A stretch of DNA of 32,768 bases from Tannerella sp. Lineage in GTDB: Bacteria > Bacteroidota > Bacteroidia > Bacteroidales > Tannerellaceae. The position numbers and the translations under genes are program-made. This document shows, one piece after another, positions 8,123 to 16,191 of the stretch (the first letter of the stretch is position 1; each line of letters opens with the position of its first letter). The notes under the pieces are model-generated. The model ran no database searches. It worked only from the letters and a program-made list of their open reading frames with translations, and was not told where the DNA came from. The stretch spans positions 1-32,768 of the forward strand of contig JAISXP010000125.1 of the NCBI GenBank assembly GCA_031270465.1, written 5' to 3'.

Positions 8123-8875
8123 ATGAAGGTACTAATTGTAGAAGATGAAACGGCTGCTTACGAAAATCTGAAAAGCATTATCTCGGAGGTTGATCCTTCA
8201 GTGGAATTTTCAGGTCACACGGAGAGCATTATTCAGACTGTCAGATGGTTAAATAATCATCCGGCGCCGGATTTGATTTTCATGGACATACATCTTTCCG
8301 ACGGTTCGGCGTTCAATATTTTCAATTCCGTCAGCGTCGACACGCCGGTCGTGTTTACTACGGCATACGACGAACATGCCATCGAGGCGTTCAAAGTTAA
8401 CAGCATCGACTACTTGCTGAAACCCATTGAACTGAATGAAATAAAACGCGCCATAGACAAATATCGCAAATTGACAAGTTCGATTTTTCACAACCGCATC
8501 GGCGACCTTTCCCGTCTGATTCTTTCGGGACAGTTCTCCGACAAACTGCTGATTCCCGTCAGCAATGAGCTGATTCCCGTCAACGTTGCCCAGGTTTCGT
8601 ATTTCTACAGCAGTGGCGGCAATACGTGCGTAGCACTGAAAAATAGTTCTAATTTTCATTATACCAGAACATTAGATAGTATTTTCGACCTGCTCAATCC
8701 ATCCCAGTTTTTCCGGGCGAACAAACAGTTCATCATTTCGAAGGACAGCGTTAAAAATATTACCATCTGGTTTGATAATCGCCTGCTCGTCACACTGGAT
8801 GTCGATGTGCCCGAACGGATTTACATCAGCAAAAACAAAGCCTCTCATTTCAAGAAGTGGCTGACTACAGGCTGA
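8123..8875 (+). CDS. LytTR-family response regulator
   Basis: A 250-residue cytoplasmic regulator (counted from ATG 8123) with an N-terminal receiver domain and a C-terminal LytTR DNA-binding domain. The receiver has the acidic pair in LIVEDE, the phosphoacceptor Asp55 in DLIFMDIHL, TTAYDEHAIEAF and Lys100 in YLLKPIE. The LytTR part runs from about residue 145, with a VAQVSYFYSSGGNTCVAL strand, SLDSIF-like helix (RTLDSIFDLLNPSQFFRANK) and a C-terminal KKWL. ATG 8114 (three codons upstream) is also in frame; MKVLIVEDE is the usual family start and 8123 gives a more normal leader from the -7 box. Probably phosphorylated by the divergent kinase. Targets are not visible except the repeat-bearing intergenic region. 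Confidence 0.92.
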   Translation: MKVLIVEDETAAYENLKSIISEVDPSVEFSGHTESIIQTVRWLNNHPAPDLIFMDIHLSDGSAFNIFNSVSVDTPVVFTTAYDEHAIEAFKVNSIDYLLKPIELNEIKRAIDKYRKLTSSIFHNRIGDLSRLILSGQFSDKLLIPVSNELIPVNVAQVSYFYSSGGNTCVALKNSSNFHYTRTLDSIFDLLNPSQFFRANKQFIISKDSVKNITIWFDNRLLVTLDVDVPERIYISKNKASHFKKWLTTG

Positions 8876-8901
8876 ATTTAGCGAAAATACCGGATTTTTT
8901 G

Positions 8902-8909
8902 TACTTTTG
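8902..8909 (+). promoter_or_regulatory. -7 promoter box of the radical SAM gene
   Basis: TACTTTTG fits TAnnTTTG and ends 27 nt before ATG 8937. It overlaps an in-frame TTG at 8907, ruling that codon out as start. Confidence 0.6.
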
Positions 8910-8936
8910 CCACGCAAACTCAATTCAGGCATACGA

Positions 8937-9716
8937 ATGGCAACGATTCTGTTTCATGATATTGTATATGGTCCCGTCCACAGCCGCCGTCTCGGCGTTT
9001 CGCTGGGCGTCAATATTTCGCCTCCTGACGGCAAGCGGTGTACGTTCAACTGCATCTACTGCGAATGCGGGCTGAACGAAGAACGCCCGGCCTCGGTAAA
9101 AGCCCCGCGACGCGAAGAAGTACGCAAGGCGTTGAATACAAAGCTGTCGCAGATGGCATCTGAACACATATTCCCCGATGTCATCACTTTTTCGGGGAAT
9201 GGCGAACCGACACTCCACCCTGCCTTTGCCGGGATTATCGACGACACGCTGACTCTGCGCGACCGCTGGTGTCCGCAGGCAAAAGTCGCCGTGCTCTCAA
9301 ATTCTACCATGATATGGAAAGAGACTGTTTTTCAGGCGCTATGCCGCGTGGACGAAAATATCATGAAACTTGATTCCGCGACGGATATGCGCATGTGGCA
9401 GATTGATCAGCCCGAATCGGCGGATTTTACATGCACACAAGTCATCCGCCAGCTTTGCCGTTTCGGTGGAAAAGTGATTATCCAGACGATTTTCCTGCGC
9501 GGCAAACGCGACGGCATCGTCATCGACAACACCGGCGAAGCGGAAATCGACGCATGGATAGATGCGCTGAAAAAAATCAACCCAAGTAAAGTAATGATAT
9601 ACACCATTGACCGCGAAACGCCGGTAAAATCGCTCCAAAAAGTGCCGGCAGACGAATTGAACGCCATTGCCTCCCGTGTCAGGGCAGCGGGATTCGAGGT
9701 TTCGGTCTCGGCATAA
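8937..9716 (+). CDS. Radical SAM protein (COG0731-like)
   Basis: A 259-residue radical SAM enzyme. The [4Fe-4S] motif is CTFNCIYCECG (Cys35, Cys39, Cys42), preceded by GPVHSRRLGVSLGVN, which is typical of the COG0731 group. The second motif, ITFSGNGEPTLHP, is the GGE-like SAM-binding region. VMIYTIDRETP lies near the C-terminus. No SPASM or B12 domain is present and the length suits a bare radical SAM barrel. The substrate is unknown; relatives include archaeal Taw1/TYW1-like tRNA enzymes, but nothing here shows that function. It is transcribed alone, just after the LytTR regulator and convergent with the protease gene. Confidence 0.85.
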   Translation: MATILFHDIVYGPVHSRRLGVSLGVNISPPDGKRCTFNCIYCECGLNEERPASVKAPRREEVRKALNTKLSQMASEHIFPDVITFSGNGEPTLHPAFAGIIDDTLTLRDRWCPQAKVAVLSNSTMIWKETVFQALCRVDENIMKLDSATDMRMWQIDQPESADFTCTQVIRQLCRFGGKVIIQTIFLRGKRDGIVIDNTGEAEIDAWIDALKKINPSKVMIYTIDRETPVKSLQKVPADELNAIASRVRAAGFEVSVSA

Positions 9717-9733
9717 AGGACCTTTTTGAACTT

Positions 9734-12553
9734 TTACCTCGCTCGCTTGACGCCTTTAATCGTATGACAGGCATTGTCGCGTGTATAAATCCGGAAGATA
9801 TATACCCCTGCCTGCAACGATTGTGTATCGATTATTCTGTCCGGGCTATCGAGTTGCAGGCACAGTTTTCCGTCGACGGCATACACCTCAATTCTGGATA
9901 CATTGGATGTTCCGCTAATTTCCAGACTGTTGCCAAATACATTTGGATGCAGCGCAATCGCTTCCGCCTCGACGGATTCGTTACCTGCGGGCGAGATTGC
10001 CACTTTTACACTGAGGTCGCTTTCATAGCTGTCATACAGTGTAGACACTTGATAATAAGAAGTTTTATTCAAATCATCCGGGTCTACATATCTGCGCATC
10101 GAAGCGGATGCAGTATTTATTTTCACATCGTTGCGGTAGATGTTGTATCCGTTGATGTCGGGAAAAGCCGTGGGCGGCAGGCTATAAAGGGAGATGTCGG
10201 CTTTTTCGATAACCGCCGATGCCGCCTGTATTTTTTTCGGAATTGCCGTTCCCTGTGAAATCGTAATTTCCGGTGCGGCGGCATACGTCGAAGGCAAATC
10301 ACCTTCTGCGGAAGTGACGACGGCGGCGATAAAGAAATTCATATTAAAGTCCCGGTCGGATTCGTAAAGCGATTCCCATTTTTCGGCGTCATACGAATAA
10401 ATGTCGCCTTTTCCGCTCAGGGCGGGGCCTGCGTCGCAATAAGCAGGGTAACCGCTCGGATTTTCAACGAACAGCGATACAATCAACTGGCTGCTTCCGT
10501 CGATAATGAAAGGCGTCGACAGGGCGATGGTATTTGTTTCGTAATACGATGAATACGACGAACTGGCGATTTTCTGCCTGTAGACTCTGTTCCCCTGCGC
10601 AATGTAAATTTCGTATCTGTTGTTTCTGACCGGCAGGAATTTCACAGCCGTAAGTGTTTTACGATGAAGTGGCTTGATGTCGTCTTTTGACCATAATTGC
10701 CCGAAATAGAATGATTTGCTGACTCCGCTTTCATCATCGTCCATCATAAGCGCCGCACCGGCGTGTTTTTCTCCCCAATATATAATCTGCTCATATACGG
10801 GTGATTGCCACGAAACGGCCACTTTTCCCGCGACAGTAAACACGGCAGACACCTTTTCCGGCGTTTTATATTCCTGTACGAAAAGAGATTGATTAAGAAA
10901 TTCCGATTCGTTGCCGTTGTCATACACGGCAGACACACTGTAGTTGTGACTGCCATAGCCGGATATTTCTTCCTCGTAGGAAAGAGTTTTCGTTTGGGCT
11001 ACACGCAAGTTATTATCGTATACGTAATAAACGTCCGGTGTCCCAACATTCGGCGCTCTCCACGCCAAACGTACTTTTTTATTGGAATAGGAGATTTCCA
11101 GACTTCGCGGGGCAGGCATAACACCCGCATGGTAACGACCTGTAAGTGTCTGTGCGTCCGAATGAAGAGGGTCGAGCCAGACGTCCATGCGCGTACTGTC
11201 GTCAAAAACGTATTTATTCCAGTGATGGCTCATTTTGCCGTACAGGTTAAGTCCTCCCGGATCGAGACAGGTAGAATTTCCGCCTGTCAGCGTTCCGACA
11301 ATCAGTTTGTGTTCATTGAACAGCGGTGCGCCCGACGATCCTCTCTCCGTGATGCCGTATCCGTTGGTGGTAGCGTCGAAGACAGTGTTCCAGTGCGCGT
11401 GCACGTCGCATTTTATGCCGTCGAGCGATTCGAACGTGTAATGCGAAACGGGATTGAGAAATGTGGATATCACTTTGTATTCGCCCCACGGATGATGAAT
11501 ACTTACGCCCGATCTTGCGGGGATATTGCGGTTGTCCCATCCGTTATAATATACATTATAATGTTGAGGAATCATTTCATTCAACAGCAGTAGCAAACCG
11601 TCGGAGCGTCCGTTGATATCGCTTACTGCCATTTTCCGGCATCCTGTCATGGTTTTGGATTCTGCCGGAGCGTCAGAGGTATCGCAGCCTTCGCGTTCGT
11701 AATGGAAATAAAACACCCACTGCGTCATATCATCTTCCGATGCTATCAGTTCGTTGCTTCCGAATGAGCAGTGGTGAGCCGTAAGGATATACGGTTTCAA
11801 GTCTTGCGCGGTATTGTTTACCAGAGATGCGCTGCAAAGGTATTCTTTTGAACCAATACGCTGTATCATCCGGCAGACGCCTCTTTTCTGATTTTGCCAG
11901 GCGTCGCCTTCTTCGCAGTTGACGTTCACTTCGCACGCGCCGGCACGCAATTCGACTTTGCCGTTGCGGATGAAAAGATTGTTGTATCCGTATCCGATGC
12001 CGTCAATTTCGATGCGGGGTACTTCGCCCGAAGGCGCTGCCACGTATTCGAGCGTCAGTTCGTCTCCCGCAACAAATTCGGTGGCAAACCGCCCGCCCGC
12101 AGGATTGGTGCGGCTTGTGTAAGCGCCCAGAATATGAGACTTTTCAGTATTGTATATGAACAGTTTACCATCTTCCGGAATGTAAAATTCGCTGTAATAA
12201 AGCATCAGAGCGATGGCGCCTTTTGCCCGAATAGTCAGCTGCCAGACTGTCTCGCCGTCCGGCAGCGTATGCCATTCGCCTGCGTTCAGGAGATTATAAT
12301 GCCTGTCGATGATGGTTCCGACAGCAAGCGGCAATCCCATGTTTTCCGTTTGCCATTCGTCGACGCTTTTGAGATCCTGCACGTTAAACGCAACAGGAAT
12401 CTCTTCCGCCGCTGCACTTCGCAACGTCGTAAGCGATCGGAAACTTGGCGGAAGCCCGCCTTCACTGATTTGCGCAAACAAATCCGATGCCTGCACAAAA
12501 AACAAACTGGCAAAACATATTATCCAACAACGAAAATACAATTTCTTATCCAT
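9734..12553 (-). CDS. Secreted lysyl-endopeptidase-like serine protease with T9SS signal
   Basis: A 939-residue exported protein. The signal peptide spans about 1-27 (cut after LFAQ). A propeptide-like beta region follows to about 205. The trypsin-fold protease domain (about 207-460) has its triad at His261 (LTAHHC), Asp318 (RSDGLLLLL) and Ser407 (RGSSGAP). Several Cys pairs (207/213, 227, 240/262, 290/305) resemble Achromobacter lysyl endopeptidase. Fibronectin-III-like segments occupy about 480-860, and the last ~80 residues (ALHPNVFGNSLEIS through LQAGVYIFRIYT) are a type A T9SS sorting domain. It should pass the outer membrane by type IX secretion and be anchored at the surface or released. 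Lys specificity is inferred from the family. Alternatives are other S1 endopeptidases. Confidence 0.88.
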   Translation of the reverse strand: MDKKLYFRCWIICFASLFFVQASDLFAQISEGGLPPSFRSLTTLRSAAAEEIPVAFNVQDLKSVDEWQTENMGLPLAVGTIIDRHYNLLNAGEWHTLPDGETVWQLTIRAKGAIALMLYYSEFYIPEDGKLFIYNTEKSHILGAYTSRTNPAGGRFATEFVAGDELTLEYVAAPSGEVPRIEIDGIGYGYNNLFIRNGKVELRAGACEVNVNCEEGDAWQNQKRGVCRMIQRIGSKEYLCSASLVNNTAQDLKPYILTAHHCSFGSNELIASEDDMTQWVFYFHYEREGCDTSDAPAESKTMTGCRKMAVSDINGRSDGLLLLLNEMIPQHYNVYYNGWDNRNIPARSGVSIHHPWGEYKVISTFLNPVSHYTFESLDGIKCDVHAHWNTVFDATTNGYGITERGSSGAPLFNEHKLIVGTLTGGNSTCLDPGGLNLYGKMSHHWNKYVFDDSTRMDVWLDPLHSDAQTLTGRYHAGVMPAPRSLEISYSNKKVRLAWRAPNVGTPDVYYVYDNNLRVAQTKTLSYEEEISGYGSHNYSVSAVYDNGNESEFLNQSLFVQEYKTPEKVSAVFTVAGKVAVSWQSPVYEQIIYWGEKHAGAALMMDDDESGVSKSFYFGQLWSKDDIKPLHRKTLTAVKFLPVRNNRYEIYIAQGNRVYRQKIASSSYSSYYETNTIALSTPFIIDGSSQLIVSLFVENPSGYPAYCDAGPALSGKGDIYSYDAEKWESLYESDRDFNMNFFIAAVVTSAEGDLPSTYAAAPEITISQGTAIPKKIQAASAVIEKADISLYSLPPTAFPDINGYNIYRNDVKINTASASMRRYVDPDDLNKTSYYQVSTLYDSYESDLSVKVAISPAGNESVEAEAIALHPNVFGNSLEISGTSNVSRIEVYAVDGKLCLQLDSPDRIIDTQSLQAGVYIFRIYTRDNACHTIKGVKRAR

Positions 12554-12576
12554 GATTATCGAACCGAATTCGGCAA

Positions 12577-12584
12577 CAAATATA
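12577..12584 (-). promoter_or_regulatory. -7 promoter box of the protease gene
   Basis: The minus strand reads TATATTTG, a perfect TAnnTTTG, 23 nt before the protease ATG. Confidence 0.6.
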
Positions 12585-12677
12585 TGCGAAGTTTCAGTTA
12601 AGCAATCTATTTTAATATAAAAAAAAACAAACAGGCTCTAACGTATACAATATAATAATCTGACATTCAGCAATCAA

Positions 12678-13520
12678 CTATCTTCTTCCGGCTATCCACA
12701 AACCGAGCAAAATAAGTGCAGCGCCCAGCAAAATGAACGCTGAGACGTGTTCCGAAAGAACAATGGAGGCAGTAACAAGCGTAATTACGGGTGAAAAATA
12801 AAGATAACTGTTTGTTCTTATAATCCCAAGTTCACGCATTGCCGAGTTCCACATTACATAACATAACGACGAAGCTATCAGCCCGAGAAACAGCAAATTA
12901 CCCCATACGGCAGGACGCTGCAGCATCTCGATTGAAAAATGATACGGTTCGTAAAGGAAATAAGGCAAAAGCGTCAGTATTCCGTACAGAAAAAGTCGGC
13001 GGGTGACGAACAGTGTGCTGTAGTTATGGCGGAGTTTTTTTACTAACAGGCAATAAACCGCCCAGCAACAGATGGCTGCAAAGGCGAGAACGTCTCCTAA
13101 AGGACTCATTTTCAGCACAAAATTCCCGTTCAGTATCACAAGAGCGACGCCAGCCATCGCCACCGCCGAACCCATCCGGAAACCGCGCGACAGGCGTTCG
13201 CCCAGCACAAAATGCGACAGTATGGCCGAAACCAGCGGCACGGAAGCGCAAATCAGCGACACGTCGGTTGCCTGTGCGTAGACGAGCGCCGAGTTTTCGG
13301 TCAGGAAATACAGCGAGCCGCCGAACACGCCCATCCCGGCGAAAAGCGCTTCGTCGTGCAGCGAACGGATACGGTGCGTACGCGGATAAAGTATCCACAG
13401 AAACGCATAACCCAGCAGGAAACGGTATAACATGATCTGCGCCGGCGACAGCCCTTCGTTCAGTAACACCTTGGAAGCGACCATTGTCGTGCCCCATATT
13501 ACGGTCGTAATCCCCGCCAT
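12678..13520 (-). CDS. EamA/DMT-family permease, 10 TM
   Basis: A drug/metabolite-superfamily inner-membrane transporter made of two EamA repeats of five helices each. The first repeat opens with GITTVIWGTTMVASKVLL and contains the LYRFLLGYAFLW helix. The second begins around GDVLAFAAICCWAVYCLLVKKL. It ends with ILLGAALILLGLWIAGRR. Substrate unknown; relatives export amino acids or other metabolites. Two ATGs are in frame. ATG 13550 lies only 5 nt from the -7 box, so the mRNA would have almost no leader. ATG 13520 (280 residues) gives a ~30-nt leader like cysS and the radical SAM gene, and I prefer it, with moderate certainty. It sits upstream of the protease gene but that gene has its own promoter. 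Confidence 0.88.
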   Translation of the reverse strand: MAGITTVIWGTTMVASKVLLNEGLSPAQIMLYRFLLGYAFLWILYPRTHRIRSLHDEALFAGMGVFGGSLYFLTENSALVYAQATDVSLICASVPLVSAILSHFVLGERLSRGFRMGSAVAMAGVALVILNGNFVLKMSPLGDVLAFAAICCWAVYCLLVKKLRHNYSTLFVTRRLFLYGILTLLPYFLYEPYHFSIEMLQRPAVWGNLLFLGLIASSLCYVMWNSAMRELGIIRTNSYLYFSPVITLVTASIVLSEHVSAFILLGAALILLGLWIAGRR

Positions 13521-13555
13521 GACATGATACAGACAGCGATTGTTTTGCATGGGTG

Positions 13556-13563
13556 CAAAAGTA
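13556..13563 (-). promoter_or_regulatory. -7 promoter box of the EamA permease gene
   Basis: The minus strand reads TACTTTTG, fitting TAnnTTTG. It abuts ATG 13550 and argues for the downstream start at 13520. Confidence 0.55.
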
Positions 13564-13645
13564 GTTCAAAATTTTCAGAAACCGCCGGGTTTATACTTTA
13601 AGGGATGCGAAATAAATCGCATGTACCCGTTTTTAAACACGGAGA

Positions 13646-13700
13646 CACGGAGGACACAAAGAATTTTCCCCTCTGTGGAAAACTCTGTGCTTCCTCTGTG
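13646..13700. repeat. Long imperfect inverted repeat (CACGGAG / CTCTGTG type)
   Basis: Arms 13646-13669 and 13677-13700 are complementary at 19 of 24 positions around a 7-nt centre. A further GGAGACACGG precedes the left arm. A shorter related sequence occurs after atpG (24173-24215), suggesting a dispersed intergenic repeat family. Confidence 0.5.
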
Positions 13701-13705
13701 TAACC

Positions 13706-13774
13706 TTATTCATCGACGGTAAATAGCGTTATGCATCGACGGTGAACAGCGTTATTCATCGACGGTGAACAGCG
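13706..13774 (+). repeat. Three tandem 23-bp repeats
   Basis: Units 13706-13728, 13729-13751 and 13752-13774 are directly adjacent. Copies two and three differ at one base; copies one and three at two. The core is CATCGACGGTGAACAGCG. The array lies immediately behind the DUF4469 relic and codes for nothing recognisable. Confidence 0.85.
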
Positions 13775-13775
13775 G

Positions 13776-14335
13776 CTACGCTACCGTAAGTGTCACGTTG
13801 TAGGTCAGTGTGCGGGAGGCATTAAGCAGCGTGGAACCGTGCGCGAAGCGCGTCCGTATCACCAGCGTATAGTGTCCGGAGGCCAGCGCGGGCACGCCGC
13901 GGGCGATGATTTTCTTCGGATCGTTCTGCGTGAGGCGGTGGGTGACGGGCGTTTCCGGGCCGGTTTCACTGATGAAGAATATGCCGAGTCCGGCTTCGCC
14001 GTCGGGAGCGATGCGGATTTTTTCGCCTTCAACGATAATATCGTCGTCGGGAGTAATCGTGCCGTCGATTTTGCCGGTGGCCACGTCGGTGACGAGGCTG
14101 ATGATGGCTCCGCTGTCTTTCACGCCGAGCACTTCGACGCCTACCTCGTCGAGGGCGGCGTGGAGTTCGGCCGAGGGCGTCTGGTCGACGGTGATGCGGT
14201 GCTTTTCGGGGTCGAACCTGAAGAGGCTGCCAATCCACGCGCCCAGTACGCGGGGACTGATGCGCGACACACCGGTGAGGATGCTGTATCCCTACTCCTC
14301 CAGCTCCGGGCGTATTTCTATCCCAACCTAAATAA
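13776..14335 (-). pseudogene. DUF4469 (HU-associated, Ig-like fold) protein relic
   Basis: The frame encodes the C-terminal part of a DUF4469 protein: DPEKHRITVDQTPSAELH, VKDSGAIISLVTDVATGKIDG, then the Ig-like GEKIRIAPDGEAGLGIFF and RLTQNDPKKIIAR, ending ALASGHYTLVIRTRF and a final beta strand. In this family an N-terminal HU-type DNA-binding domain normally comes first. Here the same frame continues upstream as GIEIRPELEE-stop-GYSILTGVSRI, so a TAG interrupts it, a second stop lies about 11 codons earlier, and the HU domain is absent before the next gene ends at 14346. A GTG at 14270 could restart translation of the last 164 residues. I read it as a decayed gene. Confidence 0.6.
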
Positions 14336-14345
14336 GCAGGGTTAT

Positions 14346-15266
14346 TTAATAAAGTTTAAATTGCAAATAAAAATCATTGTTTCCAAATATTCTCAGTTCG
14401 TTTTCCGACAGTTCGTACGGATGGATTCCCCGTTCCAGCGTTTCGATAAATAGATATCCATCCGGATTTTCGCCTGCGTAAGTCAATGTCCATCCCTGAA
14501 TATCAATCGTGCCGGAAGACAGGTCGACGGAGTATTTTCCCGCCATACTGTTCGAAGAACTGCGTCCTGCAAAACGTCCGTCGGTTTTAAACCAGAGCAC
14601 AAAGGACATATACAACTCCTTAGGTGCAGACGCTTCGCCCGTTTTTCTGTTGACAAAAGCCGTCAGTTTCCACATTGTGCCGGTCAGAGTTGAAGCGGCG
14701 GCAGACTCTTTGGAAACGGGTTTAAACAGCAGGGATACATTTTTTTCACGGTTGACAATTTTCAATTCGCCGTCCGACAAAAGAAAGCTGCATGTTGCAT
14801 CCCGCAGCGCATCGCAGAATATTTCGCCGTCCGGCGACCGTTCTGCCTCGAATGTGATGTTCCCCGGATACAATCTTATCGTTTCGCGAGCATCCGCACA
14901 ATAATATCCATAGATTATGCTCCCCGTAGAAAGTCCCGTGTAAAAGCTGTCGGTTCTGAACGAAAGCCGATAGCATATATCATCCGGCGCCGGCGCCGGC
15001 GCCGTGATTTCTCCGGTCGTTGCATTCTCGAATGCCGTCAGTTCCCACTCGCTTCCAGTCAGTACGGAAGAATGAACGAATACTTCGGGTTTTCCTGCCG
15101 GCGGCTCTTCGAGTGGCGGTTCGTTAACCGGCGGCTCTTCGGCCAAAGGCGTTTCCGGAAGCGATATTTCCGTATCCCGGGGAACGTCTCTTTCACTGCA
15201 TCCTCCTGCGACGATTGCTGCGACGAGGAGGATTGAGAGGCTCATTTTTTTTATTATTTTCTTCAT
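14346..15266 (-). CDS. Lipoprotein with two META-like domains
   Basis: A 306-residue predicted outer-envelope lipoprotein. The leader MKKIIKKMSLSILLVAAIVA is followed by GGC (Cys23) and SERD. An acidic Pro/Glu linker with EEPP repeats runs to about residue 60. Two homologous domains follow, opening LTGSEWELTAFEN and LTGTMWKLTAFVN. Each has the spaced pattern AP...F.TD..F.G.S then PDG.x(F/L)F and a final hydrophobic strand, which resembles META/HslJ-like domains of envelope proteins; the family assignment is inference. I chose ATG 15266 over an in-frame ATG 13 codons earlier because it begins the classical Lys-rich signal peptide shared with the next gene. Function unknown. Its paralogue lies directly upstream. 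Confidence 0.75.
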   Translation of the reverse strand: MKKIIKKMSLSILLVAAIVAGGCSERDVPRDTEISLPETPLAEEPPVNEPPLEEPPAGKPEVFVHSSVLTGSEWELTAFENATTGEITAPAPAPDDICYRLSFRTDSFYTGLSTGSIIYGYYCADARETIRLYPGNITFEAERSPDGEIFCDALRDATCSFLLSDGELKIVNREKNVSLLFKPVSKESAAASTLTGTMWKLTAFVNRKTGEASAPKELYMSFVLWFKTDGRFAGRSSSNSMAGKYSVDLSSGTIDIQGWTLTYAGENPDGYLFIETLERGIHPYELSENELRIFGNNDFYLQFKLY

Positions 15267-15273
15267 TGTGTTT
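15191..15273 (-). repeat. Lipoprotein leader repeat, copy 1
   Basis: This 83-nt segment (signal peptide codons plus the start of the 5' leader) matches 15912-15994 at all but about two positions, whereas the coding sequence downstream of it has diverged strongly. Confidence 0.85.
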
Positions 15274-15325
15274 ATTATTACTGTTTTTGGTAATGGCTGC
15301 GCCATGACAGTGAAGCAGCCTGCAT

Positions 15326-15364
15326 TTTACTGTCTTTTCAGCCCTCGACCTGGCGAAATATCTG
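15326..15364 (+). repeat. Short duplicated segment upstream of lipoprotein gene, copy 1
   Basis: The sequence around TTTCAGCCCTCGACCTGG matches 16118-16154 (TTTCAGCTCTCAACCTGG) apart from a 2-nt gap and a few substitutions. The same segment precedes both lipoprotein genes, so the duplication unit included upstream DNA. Confidence 0.6.
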
Positions 15365-15387
15365 CCTGTTTGTTTTCATAATGGGTT

Positions 15388-15987
15388 TCATCTTAATTCA
15401 AATAAAAAATAATCGGTTTCATTATAAACCAGTTTCAGTGTTGTATCGGTCGCATAATAGGAGTGAACCAGCCTGACGCCATCCCAAAATAGTTTACCGT
15501 CCGGATGCAGTTCTCCGATTTTTGTTCCTCCCCACTCGGTTATCCGGATGGTTGAAGGAGGAGATAATTCGTATTTTCCGGACATTTCGTTGGTAGAGGT
15601 ACTTCCCGACAGCGTGTTTCCCGTATCAAAATTAATCCGATAACATTGATCGAGATCAATCCAGTAGTATTGTTGACTGTGAGACTGATTCGGTTCCGGC
15701 GCTCTAACCGTTCCGGCAATGCCGATTTCGATCAGTTTCCATTTCGTGCCGACAAGAAAATTGTCCGGAACAGGCGCTGTCGGGTCTTCGGCTGTCGGCG
15801 TACCTTTCGGTTCATCTTCTACGGTCGGATTTTCGGGAACCGGGGTTACCGGAGTCTCCGCCACAATTTCTTCTTTTCCGGGAATTTTCACAGGGTCCTG
15901 CAAAGATTCCCTTTCACTGCATCCTCCTGCGGCGATTGCTGCGACGAGGAGGATTGAGATGCTCATTTTTTTTATTATTTTCTTCAT
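15388..15987 (-). CDS. Lipoprotein with one META-like domain (paralogue)
   Basis: A 199-residue lipoprotein. Its leader MKKIIKKMSISILLVAAIAA and GGC (Cys23) SER are almost identical to those of the downstream gene. A Pro/Thr/Glu linker of about 50 residues follows, with VTPVPENPTVEDEP. Then comes one domain opening LVGTKWKLIEIG, with CYRINFDTGNTLSGS, TNEMSGKY, HPDGKLFWDG and a final DYFLFELR. These positions line up with both domains of its neighbour. ATG 15987 is preferred over an in-frame ATG 14 codons upstream because it starts the signal peptide. I find no good -7 box. Function unknown; it looks like one half of a recent duplication whose mature part has drifted. Confidence 0.75.
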   Translation of the reverse strand: MKKIIKKMSISILLVAAIAAGGCSERESLQDPVKIPGKEEIVAETPVTPVPENPTVEDEPKGTPTAEDPTAPVPDNFLVGTKWKLIEIGIAGTVRAPEPNQSHSQQYYWIDLDQCYRINFDTGNTLSGSTSTNEMSGKYELSPPSTIRITEWGGTKIGELHPDGKLFWDGVRLVHSYYATDTTLKLVYNETDYFLFELR

Positions 15988-15994
15988 TGTGTTT
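15912..15994 (-). repeat. Lipoprotein leader repeat, copy 2
   Basis: Partner of 15191-15273. It covers the signal peptide and lipobox codons and about 7 nt before the ATG; both copies continue upstream into a similar TTATTATTACTGTTTT stretch. Confidence 0.85.
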
Positions 15995-16117
15995 GTTTTT
16001 AATTTTATTATTACTGTTTTATACTGCACACGGGCAGATTCCGTTCATTCATGTGTATGTCGCAAGTTCTTGAATCTTTGAACTGCTAATATACGCACAA
16101 AATCATGCCGCGTACAG

Positions 16118-16154
16118 TTTACTGTTTTCAGCTCTCAACCTGGTGAGATGTCTG
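16118..16154 (+). repeat. Short duplicated segment upstream of lipoprotein gene, copy 2
   Basis: Partner of 15326-15364. It lies about 130 nt before ATG 15987. Confidence 0.6.
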
Positions 16155-16191
16155 TAAATCCGTTATATAACCGGCAAGACATTACGCAGAG

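Noticed and set aside
13706-13774. CRISPR array
   Set aside because: The three 23-bp units are directly adjacent with no spacers, and there are no cas genes.
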